Counted from the first letter of the stretch, positions 25,811-36,375 are shown. The stretch is DNA of 64,000 bases from an uncultured Mycoplasmatota bacterium (GCA_947649365.1 CANSRH010000001.1:1-64000), one strand, 5' to 3'. Notes: generated by a model from the sequence alone, not told the origin. Translations and numbers: made by a program.

Positions 25811-27568
25811 AGAAAGGAACGTGATAAATTGAAAGAAGAAAACGAAATCATTTGTGGTCTTTATCCTCGTGTTTCAACTGAGGATCAAAGTAGATTTGGT
25901 CATAGTTTAGATGAACAAGAAGATAGACTACGAAAACTATGTGAATTTAAAGGTTATAAAATATATAAAGTATATCGTGAAGAAGGAGTTTCAGCAAAAA
26001 ATACGAATCGACCAAAATTTAAAGAAATGATACAAGATATGAAAGATGGTAAAATAAACAAAATTATTGTTTATAAACTAGATAGACTTACTCGTTCTAT
26101 TAAAGACTTGGAAACAATTTGTACTCTTTTAGAGGACTATCATTGTGATTTAGAAAGTGTTGCTGAAGAAATCAATACTGGAAATGCAAATGGTAAATTC
26201 TTTATTCGTATGCTTACGATACTTGCTCAACTTGAAATTGAAAGAACAAGCGAAAGAACAAAGTTTGGGCTTGTAGGAGCTGCTAAAAAGGGTCATATTT
26301 CGGGGAAACCAGCACTTGGATATACTAAAAAAGGAAAAAGCAAAAAATTAGTGATTAATGACTTAGAGTCAGAAGTAGTAAAAAGAATTTTCAATATGTA
26401 TTTAGAGGGTTCATCCGTATGTTATATATGTGAGAAATTTAATGAAGAAAATGTTTTAAATCGACATTGGGCAACTACTACTGTCGATAAGATATTATCC
26501 AATAAAATTTATATTGGTAATATAGAACATGGGAAAAGAGATAAAAAGAATTCTCAAATATTTGAAAATGTTGTACCAACTATTATTGATAAAACTACAT
26601 TTGAATGTGTACAAAAGAGAAAAGAAAAGAATCTCAAAAACTTCAAAAGAAAAAGAACTTATATTTTTATGCAAAAGATACTTTGCCCTAAATGTCATAA
26701 AATTATGGGTGGAGAATCTAGTACAAGTGGAACTGGAGATAAACATATTTATTACAAATGTAATTGTTGTAAGAAAAGAATTAGTGAGAAAAGAATAGAA
26801 AAAGAACTCTTAAAATTTTTAAATGATATGTTAGATTTTTTTCTTATCGTAGATAATTCTTTTAAGCCATCAATGTGTAGAGATATAGAACAAGAAATAA
26901 CAAAATATGAAAAAATGAAAGCTGAAATAAACGATAAGATAACAAAAATAAAAAAAGAATTTATGGATGGAGAAATTGCTGCCAAAGTTTTTGAAAAAGA
27001 ACTCCATTATTTAGAAAAGGAAATCAAAAATATAGAACTTAAAATTATTGAATTAAAGGACTTGAAACAAAGCAATGAACATAAACAAGATGTCGAATTA
27101 TTTTTTAATGTAAAAGAAATAGAAAAGTTAAAATTGAAATCAGAGTATGTGAAAGAACATAATTTATGGAATCAGTTGAGCCAAGAACAAAAACAATATA
27201 TCATAAACAAATATATTGATGAAATAGAAATTAGTAGCAATAATAACCACAATGTTTCTATTTTAAATATTATCTTCAATAAAAATGAGATTGAAAATAT
27301 TGGTCTTATGTTTAGAAATGATTGTTTTGATATGATAGTAAATGTAGAGGATCGAGATATTATTTTATCCCATGTAAAAAGTGATGAAGAAACAAAAAGT
27401 TATATAAGTACATTAAGAAATTTTTATAACATCAAAGAAACTACGATACAAACTGAATTATTTGATATAGCAAAATTTAATTCAAATGAAGTTATACAAA
27501 TAATTCCACAAGAAAAGAAATCTAAATTTGAAAAAAATAAATTTACAATACTACAAATTGAGGTATAG
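25811..27568 (+). CDS. large serine recombinase of element B; start probably the TTG at 25829 region
   Basis: LYPRVSTEDQSRFGHSLDEQ, YKLDRLTRS, recombinase and zinc-ribbon domains. Confidence 0.9.
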   Translation, partial: RKERDKLKEENEIICGLYPRVSTEDQSRFGHSLDEQEDRLRKLCEFKGYKIYKVYREEGVSAKNTNRPKFKEMIQDMKDGKINKIIVYKLDRLTRSIKDLETICTLLEDYHCDLESVAEEINTGNANGKFFIRMLTILAQLEIERTSERTKFGLVGAAKKGHISGKPALGYTKKGKSKKLVINDLESEVVKRIFNMYLEGSSVCYICEKFNEENVLNRHWATTTVDKILSNKIYIGNIEHGKRDKKNSQIFENVVPTIIDKTTFECVQKRKEKNLKNFKRKRTYIFMQKILCPKCHKIMGGESSTSGTGDKHIYYKCNCCKKRISEKRIEKELLKFLNDMLDFFLIVDNSFKPSMCRDIEQEITKYEKMKAEINDKITKIKKEFMDGEIAAKVFEKELHYLEKEIKNIELKIIELKDLKQSNEHKQDVELFFNVKEIEKLKLKSEYVKEHNLWNQLSQEQKQYIINKYIDEIEISSNNNHNVSILNIIFNKNEIENIGLMFRNDCFDMIVNVEDRDIILSHVKSDEETKSYISTLRNFYNIKETTIQTELFDIAKFNSNEVIQIIPQEKKSKFEKNKFTILQIEV

Positions 27569-27607
27569 AAATGTATCTCTTTTTTATTGGCAGAAAGGGG
27601 GCGATTT

Positions 27608-27778
27608 ATGAATTACTTTTTTAAATTTTTACTACCACAACTATATGATTATTTTAAAGATGAAACAAAAGTATTAGAGTTTATTCCACAAGTAATAGAA
27701 CAAAAGTATCAAAACGCATTACTTGAATATAAAGAAAATGAAAGAAAGGAAGTAAAAAATGAAACAACTAACCAATGA
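27608..27778 (+). CDS. small hypothetical protein
   Basis: MNYFFKFLLPQLYDYF...; RBS AGAAAGGGGGCG. Confidence 0.5.
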   Translation: MNYFFKFLLPQLYDYFKDETKVLEFIPQVIEQKYQNALLEYKENERKEVKNETTNQ

Positions 27779-28007
27779 TGAAATAATTAAAAATTGTGTA
27801 GAGACAATTAACCAATATAGAGTATTAGATTATCTAAAAAAGAATTTAAATATATTTTCATTTGAATTATTTTTATATGATAAAGATACAATCAAAGTGA
27901 TAGATTGTGAAAATAAAGAAGCCTATTTTAAATTTGATGAAGAGAAAAAAGAAGTGCTATTTTTAGAGGAAGAAATAGAAAAAAATGATGACTGTGAGTT
28001 GTGTTAA
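27759..28007 (+). CDS. small acidic hypothetical protein
   Basis: ORF overlapping the previous gene; GAAAGGAAG RBS. Confidence 0.5.
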   Translation: MKQLTNDEIIKNCVETINQYRVLDYLKKNLNIFSFELFLYDKDTIKVIDCENKEAYFKFDEEKKEVLFLEEEIEKNDDCELC

Positions 28008-28229
28008 TCATAGTTTTTTGTTTACTTTTTTTCAAAAAAAGTAATAACAAACGTGGCACGTTTCTGTTTGCTTTAGCAAATGAAAGTGGCGACAGTTTGT
28101 ATAAAAAATTTTGAGAGATTTCACTTACGAAGTTTGTGGAATCACGAATAATTTTCATAGATAAAATTGAAAGTGGTACTTTCAACTTTATCAAAGACTT
28201 ATGTAGTTTTATTCCATTGCTTTTGCTTT

Positions 28230-28325
28230 GGGATATTACGAAATAAGTCAAACGGTTTCTAAGGTGGTAAACCTTAGCTCCCATGTTTTGATGCTTGCGT
28301 CAAAACATATAGGGAGTTAGAAATT
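28230..28325 (+). other. oriT: MobV-type oriT with predicted nic between 28316 and 28317
   Basis: ATGTTTTGA-tgcttgcg-TCAAAACAT inverted repeat directly followed by ATAGGGAG/TTAG, as in the pMV158-type nic region (TAGTGTG/TTA); upstream of mob gene. Confidence 0.78.
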
Positions 28326-28353
28326 TTGTCTTGGTTTCCTACCCACTCTTAGA

Positions 28354-29781
28354 GTGTTTATGAAACCTCAAAATGATATTAGAAAGGAAGTGATATTTAT
28401 ACAAAAATTAGCCTATTCATTTCATATTGGAAATGATAAAAATAAAAGTAAAAGGTCAAGAAAAAATATAAAAAATGGAGTTGTTACAGACAAAGTTTTT
28501 AATAATAATGCAATTCAAAATGCACAACAATTATCAAAAGTAAATAAACATAATTTACGAAAATATGATGATAAGGTTGAACTAATTGAGATTATATATG
28601 GAACAAATAATTTGTATGAAGATGTAAAAAAATTATATGTTCAAGAATTTGATGAGGCACGAAAAGAATATAACGAAAAACAAACACGCAACGATAGAAA
28701 AATCGAAGATTATTTTTCTCATATTTCTAGCAATGCTAAAAATGATTTGGCTTGTGAGATTATTATTGAACTTGGAAATATGGAATTTTGGAAAGATAAA
28801 GAAGATTCCTATAAAAGAAAAATGACAAAGGTTTTTAAAGAACAAATACAAGACTTAGAAAAAATCGTGCCATCTTTTAAAGTGGCAAATGCTGTTGTAC
28901 ATTATGATGAAGCAAGTCCACATTTGCATATTGTTGGTGTTCCTGTTAAAGATGGAAATAAAAATGGTATGAAAAAACAAGTGGGAAAATCTACAATATT
29001 CACAAAAGAATCGTTAAGAGAAATACAAGATACTCTAAGAATATATTGTAAAGAATCTTTTAACAAAATCTATAATACTAATATTGAATTGTTAGAAAAA
29101 ATTGAAGGAAGAAATGAGGATATTCCTATAAAAAATATGAATAAACAATATACCTATTTGAAAGAACATGCCGATCGAAATCGTGAAAGATTAGAACAAG
29201 TAAATATTCAAACAAAAGATACTCTTTTAAAATCAAATGAGGTCAAAGAAATTATTTCTAATTTGAAACCTACTAAAATTTCCAAAAATAATTATGTTAT
29301 TAGTGAAGAAGATAAAAATATTATTTATGATTTTGCTAAAAAGGTTGATATCAATGTTGAAGAGATAAAAAATATTGATGACTTAAATTCTCTTATGGAC
29401 GACTTTGAATATAACTTTCAAAATTATACAAATAGCATTGATGATTTGCAATTACAATTAAAAGAAAAAAATCAAAGAATTAAAACTCTTGAGAAACAAA
29501 ATATCACAAAGCAAAATAAAATTGCTGAACAAAGAGAGGAAAATTCTTATTTAAAAGAAGAGATTTCTAGATTAAATAAGTTACTTAAAGCATGGGAAGA
29601 ATTTTGGAAAAAGATTTTAGAATTTCTACAAGATAAATTTTTTAGTTCTAAAAAAGAAGATAAAATCTATGAACAAGTTATTGATGAGTTAATTGATAGA
29701 AATATATTAAATAAAGATGATATTGAAGAAATTCAAAATGGTTATTATTCAAATGAAAAAGATGATTTTGAACTAAAATAA
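28354..29781 (+). CDS. mobV: MobV/Mob_Pre family relaxase
   Basis: AVVHYDEASPHLHIVGVPV HxDExxPHxH motif, coiled-coil C-terminus. Confidence 0.88.
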   Translation: MFMKPQNDIRKEVIFIQKLAYSFHIGNDKNKSKRSRKNIKNGVVTDKVFNNNAIQNAQQLSKVNKHNLRKYDDKVELIEIIYGTNNLYEDVKKLYVQEFDEARKEYNEKQTRNDRKIEDYFSHISSNAKNDLACEIIIELGNMEFWKDKEDSYKRKMTKVFKEQIQDLEKIVPSFKVANAVVHYDEASPHLHIVGVPVKDGNKNGMKKQVGKSTIFTKESLREIQDTLRIYCKESFNKIYNTNIELLEKIEGRNEDIPIKNMNKQYTYLKEHADRNRERLEQVNIQTKDTLLKSNEVKEIISNLKPTKISKNNYVISEEDKNIIYDFAKKVDINVEEIKNIDDLNSLMDDFEYNFQNYTNSIDDLQLQLKEKNQRIKTLEKQNITKQNKIAEQREENSYLKEEISRLNKLLKAWEEFWKKILEFLQDKFFSSKKEDKIYEQVIDELIDRNILNKDDIEEIQNGYYSNEKDDFELK

Positions 29782-29800
29782 AAACACTTTTTAAGGTGCT

Positions 29801-30112
29801 TCAATTCTTAATAAAATCATCTAAACTTTTATCAAGTATAATTGATAATTTCACAACTTTCTCAAGAGGAATCATTTTAGTGCTATCACTATCACTTTCG
29901 AATCGCTTATAATGATTATGATTATAGTCTAATAAAGCCGCGATATTTTCACTTGAAAAAGGATTTATAGTATTTTGTGAGTTTTGACTTTTAAATTCGT
30001 TATATCTTTGTAAACGAAATTTTTTGATATTTTTACAAATGGTTATATAAAGTTCTTCTTTATCAACTACTGAAATCATATTTTGTAATTTTTCAAAATC
30101 ATAAATTGCCAT
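29801..30112 (-). CDS. XRE-like HTH regulator
   Basis: SENIAALLDYNHNHYKRFESDSDSTKMIPLEKVVKLSIILDKSLDDFI. Confidence 0.65.
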   Translation of the reverse strand: MAIYDFEKLQNMISVVDKEELYITICKNIKKFRLQRYNEFKSQNSQNTINPFSSENIAALLDYNHNHYKRFESDSDSTKMIPLEKVVKLSIILDKSLDDFIKN

Positions 30113-30245
30113 TTTCTCACCTCTTATTACAATTATCCCATTTAAGGAATAATAAAATAGCCACATATTCACGCATTTTTATATTGAGTTTATCTGCAAT
30201 GATGTTATAATTAAAATGGCACGAAAAAAGGAATAATAAATATTC

Positions 30246-30560
30246 CTAGCGTCTTGGTATGCGATTGTTTTCTACTTTTGGTCTTTCAGTAAATAATTGT
30301 TCTAGTGAAACACCTAAGGTATCAGCAATATGACCAATATAATCTATTCTCGTATTTCTTCTAGCATTTTCAAGATTTGATACATAAGTAGGAGTTGTCC
30401 CAAGTTCATCTGCAAAATCTTCTTGAGACCAATTCTTTTTTAAACGAAAGTATATGATGTTATTTGCTAAAATTTTACGAGCAAGATTTTCGTATTTAAT
30501 AAACATCACATCCTTTTCCTTTAAACTTACTAATATTGTAATAAGTTTATTTTGTTTCAA
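30246..30560 (-). CDS. XRE family transcriptional regulator
   Basis: IYFRLKKNWSQEDFADELGTTPTYVSNLENARRNTRIDYIGHIADTLGVSLEQLF. Confidence 0.88.
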   Translation of the reverse strand: MKQNKLITILVSLKEKDVMFIKYENLARKILANNIIYFRLKKNWSQEDFADELGTTPTYVSNLENARRNTRIDYIGHIADTLGVSLEQLFTERPKVENNRIPRR

Positions 30561-30660
30561 CCATACTTACTATGTAGCAAGTTACAAAGAAATATACAAA
30601 AAAAGAAGGAAAAAAATAGTGCTAGAAAGTGAATTTTAACAGAAAAAGGGGCGAAATATT

Positions 30661-30954
30661 ATGAAGAAAAAACAAGAACTTACATCTGAGGAAGCGATGG
30701 CACAGGTATTTGCTACCTCTTATAAATTTGTATTTGAAAGTACAAGAAGTTTTATTGAACTTTATGAAAATAAATATAAATTTTTACAACGAGAAATGAT
30801 AGAACATGAAGAAAAAGAGCCATTAAAAATATTTAAAAAGACTCACAAAAATTGGGAATTAAAAAAAGAAGAACTAAATATTGAACTCGAGAAAACTTTT
30901 AATATTTTAATGGAGGAATATACTGATTTTGTCAATTTAACAGAATTATTATAA
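30661..30954 (+). CDS. hypothetical protein
   Basis: ORF track; preceded by AAAAAGGGGCG RBS. Confidence 0.5.
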   Translation: MKKKQELTSEEAMAQVFATSYKFVFESTRSFIELYENKYKFLQREMIEHEEKEPLKIFKKTHKNWELKKEELNIELEKTFNILMEEYTDFVNLTELL

Positions 30955-30991
30955 ATAATAAAAGTAGTAACTAAAAATTCACTTTCGTTAA

Positions 30992-31035
30992 GGGTTGATT
31001 GAACATTAGTTGTTTAATCGACCCTGTTTTTTATT
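30992..31035 (+). terminator. Rho-independent terminator
   Basis: AGGGTTGATTGAAC...GTTTAATCGACCCTGTTTTTT. Confidence 0.75.
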
Positions 31036-31081
31036 TGTTCCTCTTTAAATAAAACTTTTAATACAAGAAATCAAAAATATA

Positions 31082-31258
31082 TTGTATTAAAAGACAAATA
31101 ACGATATAATAAATATATCAAATGCAAGTGAACTTATTTTTTTGCTGATGAGTGCAAAACCCCATCAGTAAACGCACCATAGTGATACCAAACTCGAACT
31201 TTTCGAGTAGCAATAGAAACACACAATAGAAAACGACTTGTCAAAAAGCCGTTTTTAT
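31082..31258 (+). ncRNA. candidate structured small RNA with promoter TTGTAT-17-TATAAT
   Basis: CTGATG...CATCAG, ACTCGAA..TTCGAGT and AAACGaCTT..AAGcCGTTTTT hairpins; no ORF. Confidence 0.45.
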
Positions 31259-31380
31259 GTTATTATGAATATGTCAAGGGAACTTGCATAAAATAAAAAT
31301 GGAACATTCAATAGTCGCATGTTGAGTGTAGCCGAAATGGTTTCCACCTAAATCATTGCTGAGTTAGGTGGATTTCTTTT
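31238..31380 (+). ncRNA. candidate antitoxin RNA (about 107 nt) with promoter TTGTCA-17-TATTAT (TGn extended) and terminator
   Basis: Promoter 31238-31266; terminator TCCACCTAA...TTAGGTGGA TTTCTTTT. Confidence 0.55.
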
Positions 31381-31462
31381 ATATTAAAACTATAAATAGT
31401 AAGAATAGTAAAAGGAAGATAATTATTACTAAAGATAGAATTAAAAAATCCTTCTTGTTCAT
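31379..31462 (-). CDS. 27-aa hydrophobic peptide, candidate type I toxin
   Basis: GGGAGGCGAGAAT-ATG; MNKKDFLILSLVIIIFLLLFLLFIVLI; convergent with the small RNA. Confidence 0.6.
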   Translation of the reverse strand: MNKKDFLILSLVIIIFLLLFLLFIVLI

Positions 31463-31653
31463 ATTCTCGCCTCCCTTCTGTTAAGAAGATTGGCTCCACC
31501 CAACTTATTAAATGTTCCTAAAACAATTATAGCAAACATTTATTCTTAATACGATTATTTTTTTAATTAAATTATGACAATTTAATTACATGATAAAATT
31601 GAGAGTAATGAAAAATATTTCATAAAGTAAAAAAATAGGCTTTTTTCCTATTT

Positions 31654-31956
31654 TTATAAAGTATCTAAATCATCAAAGATGATATTTTCGTCGGTTGTTT
31701 TCGTTTCTACTGTTGGTATTGGAATGTTACTATTTTCTATTTCTATGTTGTTATTGTTCATAGTAGGTTCTACCATATTAGTTATCTCTTGAATCATTAG
31801 TGTCTCTTCTGCTTTTTCTTGCTTGGCGATTTCCTCTTTTTTATTTGGTCTTTCACTTGTATCTACTAAATATCCAATTAATGCAAATATTAAAATAAGT
31901 GAAATAATTAAAAACCAAAAGTAGTTATTTACTAAAAAATCGATAAATGTTTGCAC
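31654..31956 (-). CDS. hypothetical single-TM protein
   Basis: ORF track. Confidence 0.55.
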   Translation of the reverse strand: MQTFIDFLVNNYFWFLIISLILIFALIGYLVDTSERPNKKEEIAKQEKAEETLMIQEITNMVEPTMNNNNIEIENSNIPIPTVETKTTDENIIFDDLDTL

Positions 31957-31996
31957 TTGCTTCCTCCTTATTTAAATTTATGTTTTTTTCATGTAT

Positions 31997-33064
31997 TTAT
32001 GAAATGGTTAACGTTTGTCCCATTGGCTGAATTTGAATATAGGTATTCCCGTCATTTACAATTAATTTTGTTCCATTTTTTAATTTATAATTTGTTTTTC
32101 CAGTTCTTGTGGATTTATTCCAAATGATTGGTATTGCATAGCCTTCTGATATAAAATATCCTTCTCCCGTTCCAACGTTATTTAACTCTTGTCTTCCTTT
32201 CACATCTCCACTAATGGTTGTATTTTTTACCTGATAGGTTATGATATTTTTGGCAGTATACTGAATGTTTTTTTCATAATCCATGTGGGGTGTGTTATTT
32301 ACACTTCGTTTGTAATTTTTGTTTTCTGTATCGTATTCGTAAGAAGTATTGGCACTTCCAGAGTATTTGATTAAAACTTGATTTGCAGGAATTGCTCCTT
32401 CTATTTCACTGATATTTAGAGAATCTATACTATAATTTAATAAAGGCTTTTCTTGGGTTGTTTTTCGATATCCAAATTTATCAATTGCCTGATTTATCAA
32501 AGCAATACTTGAAAATCCTGTGTGTTCTGTTGCTACTTTTAATGATTTGTCTTTCCAAAAGTAGTTTCCATCTACTAATCCATTGATATTGTTGATATCT
32601 AATTTCTTTATATCCTCTTTTGCATATTCGCTATATCCCCAATGGGTAATTATTGCATCATTTTCTAAAGCATAATCTAAAAAATAATGTCTTGCACTTC
32701 GAATACTTCCTATTTTTTCCGTGGTTGCGTCTTTGTAAAGAGCCATCATTCTTGTAATTCCACCTTCTACAATCATTTCGTACACTAGGTAGGCTTCTTG
32801 TAATCCAGCATGATATTTCCTTGCTTGATTGTGATTGTTGATTATAACAGCTATGCTTCTAGAGTTACTATTAGGATCTAAAATCTTTAACTTTGGTGTT
32901 TCTATCTCTGGTGTAAAAGTTTCTTCTTTTTCTGGGATTTCTTCTATTGGTAAAAATTTAGGAAACAGAAGACATAACCCTACTACAAGTAAACAACTTA
33001 TACTTACTCCTAAGAGTATTTTTGTTTTTTTCTTCATCTTTCGTCTTGTGTTCATTTTTACCAC
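31997..33064 (-). CDS. DUF3048 domain-containing protein (YerB-like)
   Basis: RSIAVIINNHNQARKYHAGLQEAYLVYEMIVEGGITRMMALY; GSIRSARHYF. Confidence 0.88.
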   Translation of the reverse strand: MVKMNTRRKMKKKTKILLGVSISCLLVVGLCLLFPKFLPIEEIPEKEETFTPEIETPKLKILDPNSNSRSIAVIINNHNQARKYHAGLQEAYLVYEMIVEGGITRMMALYKDATTEKIGSIRSARHYFLDYALENDAIITHWGYSEYAKEDIKKLDINNINGLVDGNYFWKDKSLKVATEHTGFSSIALINQAIDKFGYRKTTQEKPLLNYSIDSLNISEIEGAIPANQVLIKYSGSANTSYEYDTENKNYKRSVNNTPHMDYEKNIQYTAKNIITYQVKNTTISGDVKGRQELNNVGTGEGYFISEGYAIPIIWNKSTRTGKTNYKLKNGTKLIVNDGNTYIQIQPMGQTLTIS

Positions 33065-33082
33065 CTATATTCTTTTTACTAA

Positions 33083-33514
33083 TCAATACATGTATTTTCT
33101 AGCCTCTTTTGCTTCTTCTTTTTTCTTTATACTGGCTCGTTTGTCATACATTTTCTTACCCTTTGCTACTCCAATTAATAGCTTGGCTTTTCCATGGTGT
33201 AAATACATTTTTAATGGAACAATACTATATCCTTCTTTGGTCGTTGCTTCTTTTAGTTTTTTGATTTCTTTTTTGTGTAGTAAAAGTTTTCTCGTTCTTC
33301 GCTCTTCGTGGTTAAATTGATTTCCTTCTTCGTATTTTGCTATATACATATTTAGTAAAAATGCTTCGCCATTTTTTATCACACAATAACTATCTTTTAA
33401 TTGTGCAGAACCTTTTCTAACACTTTTAATTTCTGTTCCTACAAGTTCAATTCCTGCTTCTAGCTCATTTTCAATAAAGTAATCAAAGTAGGCTTTTTTA
33501 TTTTTTATTTCCAT
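33083..33514 (-). CDS. smpB: SsrA-binding protein
   Basis: [39 protein letters not shown]. Confidence 0.95.
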   Translation of the reverse strand: MEIKNKKAYFDYFIENELEAGIELVGTEIKSVRKGSAQLKDSYCVIKNGEAFLLNMYIAKYEEGNQFNHEERRTRKLLLHKKEIKKLKEATTKEGYSIVPLKMYLHHGKAKLLIGVAKGKKMYDKRASIKKKEEAKEARKYMY

Positions 33515-35624
33515 CTTGTTTTTCTTCTCTTTCTTCTTTTGCTATTTCAAAATCTATTTGAGCCGTTGCTTTGGATGCCGCAGTTACTTTAATTTTCACT
33601 TTGTCTCCAATACGATATTCTATTTTGGTATTACTTCCAATCATGGCTAATTTTTCTGGAATGTAATTGTAAAAATCTCCTTTTAATGTACTTACATGAA
33701 CAAGTCCTTCTACCATGTTGGGAAGTTCTACAAAGAAACCAAAATTCGTAACTGTAGTTATAATTCCTTCATGGATTTCCCCAATATGAGTTTCCATATA
33801 TTCGGCCATTTTCATGTCTAATACATCTCGTTCTGCATTAACGCTTCCTACTTCTTTCATACTCGAGTGTTCAGCAATTTCTACAAGGGCACTATCATAG
33901 TAGCTAATGGTAGACATGGATAAATCTTTTTCAACTAAATATTTTTTTAGTAAACGATGGACAGTAAGGTCTGGAAATCTTCTAATCGGACTTGTGAAAT
34001 GAGTATACGCTTTACTTGCTAGACCAAAATGTCCGATGTTGTCTTTACTATATTCGGCTTTTTTCATACTTCGTAGTAACATACTGGATAGAATACTAAA
34101 TTCTTCTTTGTCTCCTAATTCTCGTAATAGTTTTTGCATGGAAATTGATGTTAAATCAGTGATTTTAGTTTGTAGTTCATAACCTAATAGTTTCACTAAA
34201 TTGACAAAATCATCGACTTTTTCATTGTTTGGAGTCCCATGAATACGATAAATAAATGGTAGATCCATATGGTAAATATGATTTGCTACTGTTTCATTGG
34301 CAGTTATCATAAAGTCTTCAATTAATTTTTCCCCATCTTCTCTTTCTCTTTTGATAATGTCTATTGCTCGTCCTTCTTCGTCTTGCACTACTTCTGCTTC
34401 GTCTAAATCAAAGTCAATGTATCCGCGTGATTCTTTTTCTTTTCTTAAGATATGAGCAAGTTCTTGCATTTCTTTTAACATGTTTACAAAAGATTCATAG
34501 CCTGGTGCTACAATCTCTCGCATGATGATGTCATTCACTGCTTCGTAAGTCATTTTCTTTTTGCTTTTGATATAGCTTGGAAAAATATCGTAACTTACTA
34601 CTTTTCCTTTTTTATCTATTTTCATGACACAACTCATTGTTAGACGAATGACTCCCTCGTTTAGTGAACATATCCCATTGGATAGTTTATGCGGTATCAT
34701 AGGGATAACTGTGTCCGCTAGATAACAAGAGGTTCCTCTTTCGTAAGCGGCATCCCCTAGTGCTGTGTTTTCTTTAACATAATGTGAAACATCGGCAATG
34801 TGAACCCCTAAAATATAAAAGTTTTCTTCTTTTTCTATACTGATGGCATCATCGATGTCTTTGGTGCGAGCCCCATCAATGGTCACTATTTCTTTTTCAG
34901 TTAAATCTGTACGTCCTATTAATTCTTTTGAATCTACTTCTGTCGGGATGTCTAGTAATTCTTTTTCTACTTCTTTTCCAAATTCTGTTTCAATCGCATA
35001 TTTGTAAGCGATTGATAAAATGTCTACTCCAGGATCGTCTTTGTGTCCTAGTATGCGAACAACTTCTGCTAGGTATTTTTTTGGCCCCAATTCTTTTTTT
35101 AGTCTTATGATTACTTTATGCCCAGGAACACAATTTTTAAAACTTTCTTTTTTGATTACAAGGTCAATGTCTTTTTTATCATCGTCTAAGTCAACGTACA
35201 TTTTGTTGTTTTTAACAATAATTTCTCCTACCATGTCATTGATTTCTCGCCGAACAATTTTTAAAACTTTTCCTTCTTTTTTTACTCCATTACGAATTAT
35301 TTCTGCTAGTACAATATCGTCATGAATGGCACCATTTAAGTTATCGCTTGCTATATACAAATCGTCTTCTTTTTCTAGTATGACAAAACCATATCCCTTT
35401 TTATTGACTGTTAGTCTGCCTAGTTTCATACTTGGACAATTTTTTAGTAAAATGTATTTTTCTTTTTTACTTTTGTAAACAATACATTCCTCTACTAATT
35501 CTTCTAATGCTGTAACGACTTCTTTGTATTCCTCCGCAGTTTTTAATTCTAATAAATCATTGATTTCTATTGCTTCTTTGGCTTCATATATATTTTCTAA
35601 TACTTTTTTTATGTCTTCTTTCAT
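33498..35624 (-). CDS. rnr: ribonuclease R
   Basis: [21 protein letters not shown]1 domain; HRLLKKYL. Confidence 0.95.
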   Translation of the reverse strand: MKEDIKKVLENIYEAKEAIEINDLLELKTAEEYKEVVTALEELVEECIVYKSKKEKYILLKNCPSMKLGRLTVNKKGYGFVILEKEDDLYIASDNLNGAIHDDIVLAEIIRNGVKKEGKVLKIVRREINDMVGEIIVKNNKMYVDLDDDKKDIDLVIKKESFKNCVPGHKVIIRLKKELGPKKYLAEVVRILGHKDDPGVDILSIAYKYAIETEFGKEVEKELLDIPTEVDSKELIGRTDLTEKEIVTIDGARTKDIDDAISIEKEENFYILGVHIADVSHYVKENTALGDAAYERGTSCYLADTVIPMIPHKLSNGICSLNEGVIRLTMSCVMKIDKKGKVVSYDIFPSYIKSKKKMTYEAVNDIIMREIVAPGYESFVNMLKEMQELAHILRKEKESRGYIDFDLDEAEVVQDEEGRAIDIIKREREDGEKLIEDFMITANETVANHIYHMDLPFIYRIHGTPNNEKVDDFVNLVKLLGYELQTKITDLTSISMQKLLRELGDKEEFSILSSMLLRSMKKAEYSKDNIGHFGLASKAYTHFTSPIRRFPDLTVHRLLKKYLVEKDLSMSTISYYDSALVEIAEHSSMKEVGSVNAERDVLDMKMAEYMETHIGEIHEGIITTVTNFGFFVELPNMVEGLVHVSTLKGDFYNYIPEKLAMIGSNTKIEYRIGDKVKIKVTAASKATAQIDFEIAKEEREEKQDGNKK

Positions 35625-35632
35625 AGAACCTC

Positions 35633-35998
35633 CTAAGCTCCCATTTCACAAGTTTTTACATTGTCTTTCCAACTGACTTTTACTTGGTATTTTTCTTTTT
35701 CTTTTGTTACAAACTCTCCAGTGCTAGGGTCTTTTAGAGTGTCTTCAATGTAACCTTTTTGAATTAATTGTTCGATCGAAATGGTACATCCTGTTGCTCT
35801 GCAATTTTCTTTATTATATAGTTCTACATATATGCATGCAGAATCTTCTATTTTCTTTTTGAATGCTTCGTATTCTTCGTCGTTTTGCTTGCTAAAAAGA
35901 CCTGCCATATTGGTTGCTATAATGATTCCTATTAAGGCCATCAAACCAATGGTTATAATAAGCTCTACTAAGGTAAATCCTTTTTTACTTTGTTTCAT
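35633..35998 (-). CDS. type IV pilin-like/prepilin N-methylation protein
   Basis: KKGFTLVELIITIGLMALIGIIIA. Confidence 0.85.
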   Translation of the reverse strand: MKQSKKGFTLVELIITIGLMALIGIIIATNMAGLFSKQNDEEYEAFKKKIEDSACIYVELYNKENCRATGCTISIEQLIQKGYIEDTLKDPSTGEFVTKEKEKYQVKVSWKDNVKTCEMGA

Positions 35999-36079
35999 AC
36001 TATCACCATTCTTCTTTTTTATTATACCCTAGAATTTGGCAAAAAAAAAGAAAGTTCCTACTTTCTATCATGGAATTGA

Positions 36080-36104
36080 CAAAAAAGTAAGGAGTCTTTA
36101 CTTA
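36080..36104 (-). terminator. secG terminator
   Basis: On - strand AAGTAAAGACTCCTTACTTTTTTG. Confidence 0.7.
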
Positions 36105-36316
36105 ATAAACAATACAAATGATATAATAAAAAAGATAATTCCTAATGCTAATGTAATTCTACTGATTAATAATTCAATACCACGTTCTTTTGTATTTTGA
36201 AATAAACTTTCGTTTCCACCACTAATGATTTGACTTGCTCCATCGGCACGATTGCTTTGTAAAAGTACAATGGCAATCAATAAGACTGATACGATTAATA
36301 ATATATTTTCTAACAT
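36098..36316 (-). CDS. secG: preprotein translocase subunit SecG
   Basis: VLLIAIVLLQSNRADGASQIISGGNESLFQNTKERG. Confidence 0.9.
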   Translation of the reverse strand: MLENILLIVSVLLIAIVLLQSNRADGASQIISGGNESLFQNTKERGIELLISRITLALGIIFFIISFVLFIK

Positions 36317-36375
36317 ATTTTTTCACATCCATTCGCTATTTAATTTAACATAAAACCAAAAAAAAGGCAAGAAAA

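Larger units (their letters stand above)
25340..31620. mobile_element. element B: integrative mobilizable element (boundaries approximate)
   Basis: Large serine recombinase + MobV relaxase + oriT + XRE regulators + candidate TA; inserted between ssrA and the smpB-side genes. Confidence 0.75.

Noticed and set aside
28013-28350. ORF 27928..28284 on the - strand
   Set aside because: Overlaps the oriT/non-coding region and has no RBS or recognisable domain
24946-31500. tmRNA 3' end as attachment site for element B (GCTCCACC also at about 31493)
   Set aside because: Only 8 nt shared, and the recombinase is a large serine type that does not normally use tmRNA ends
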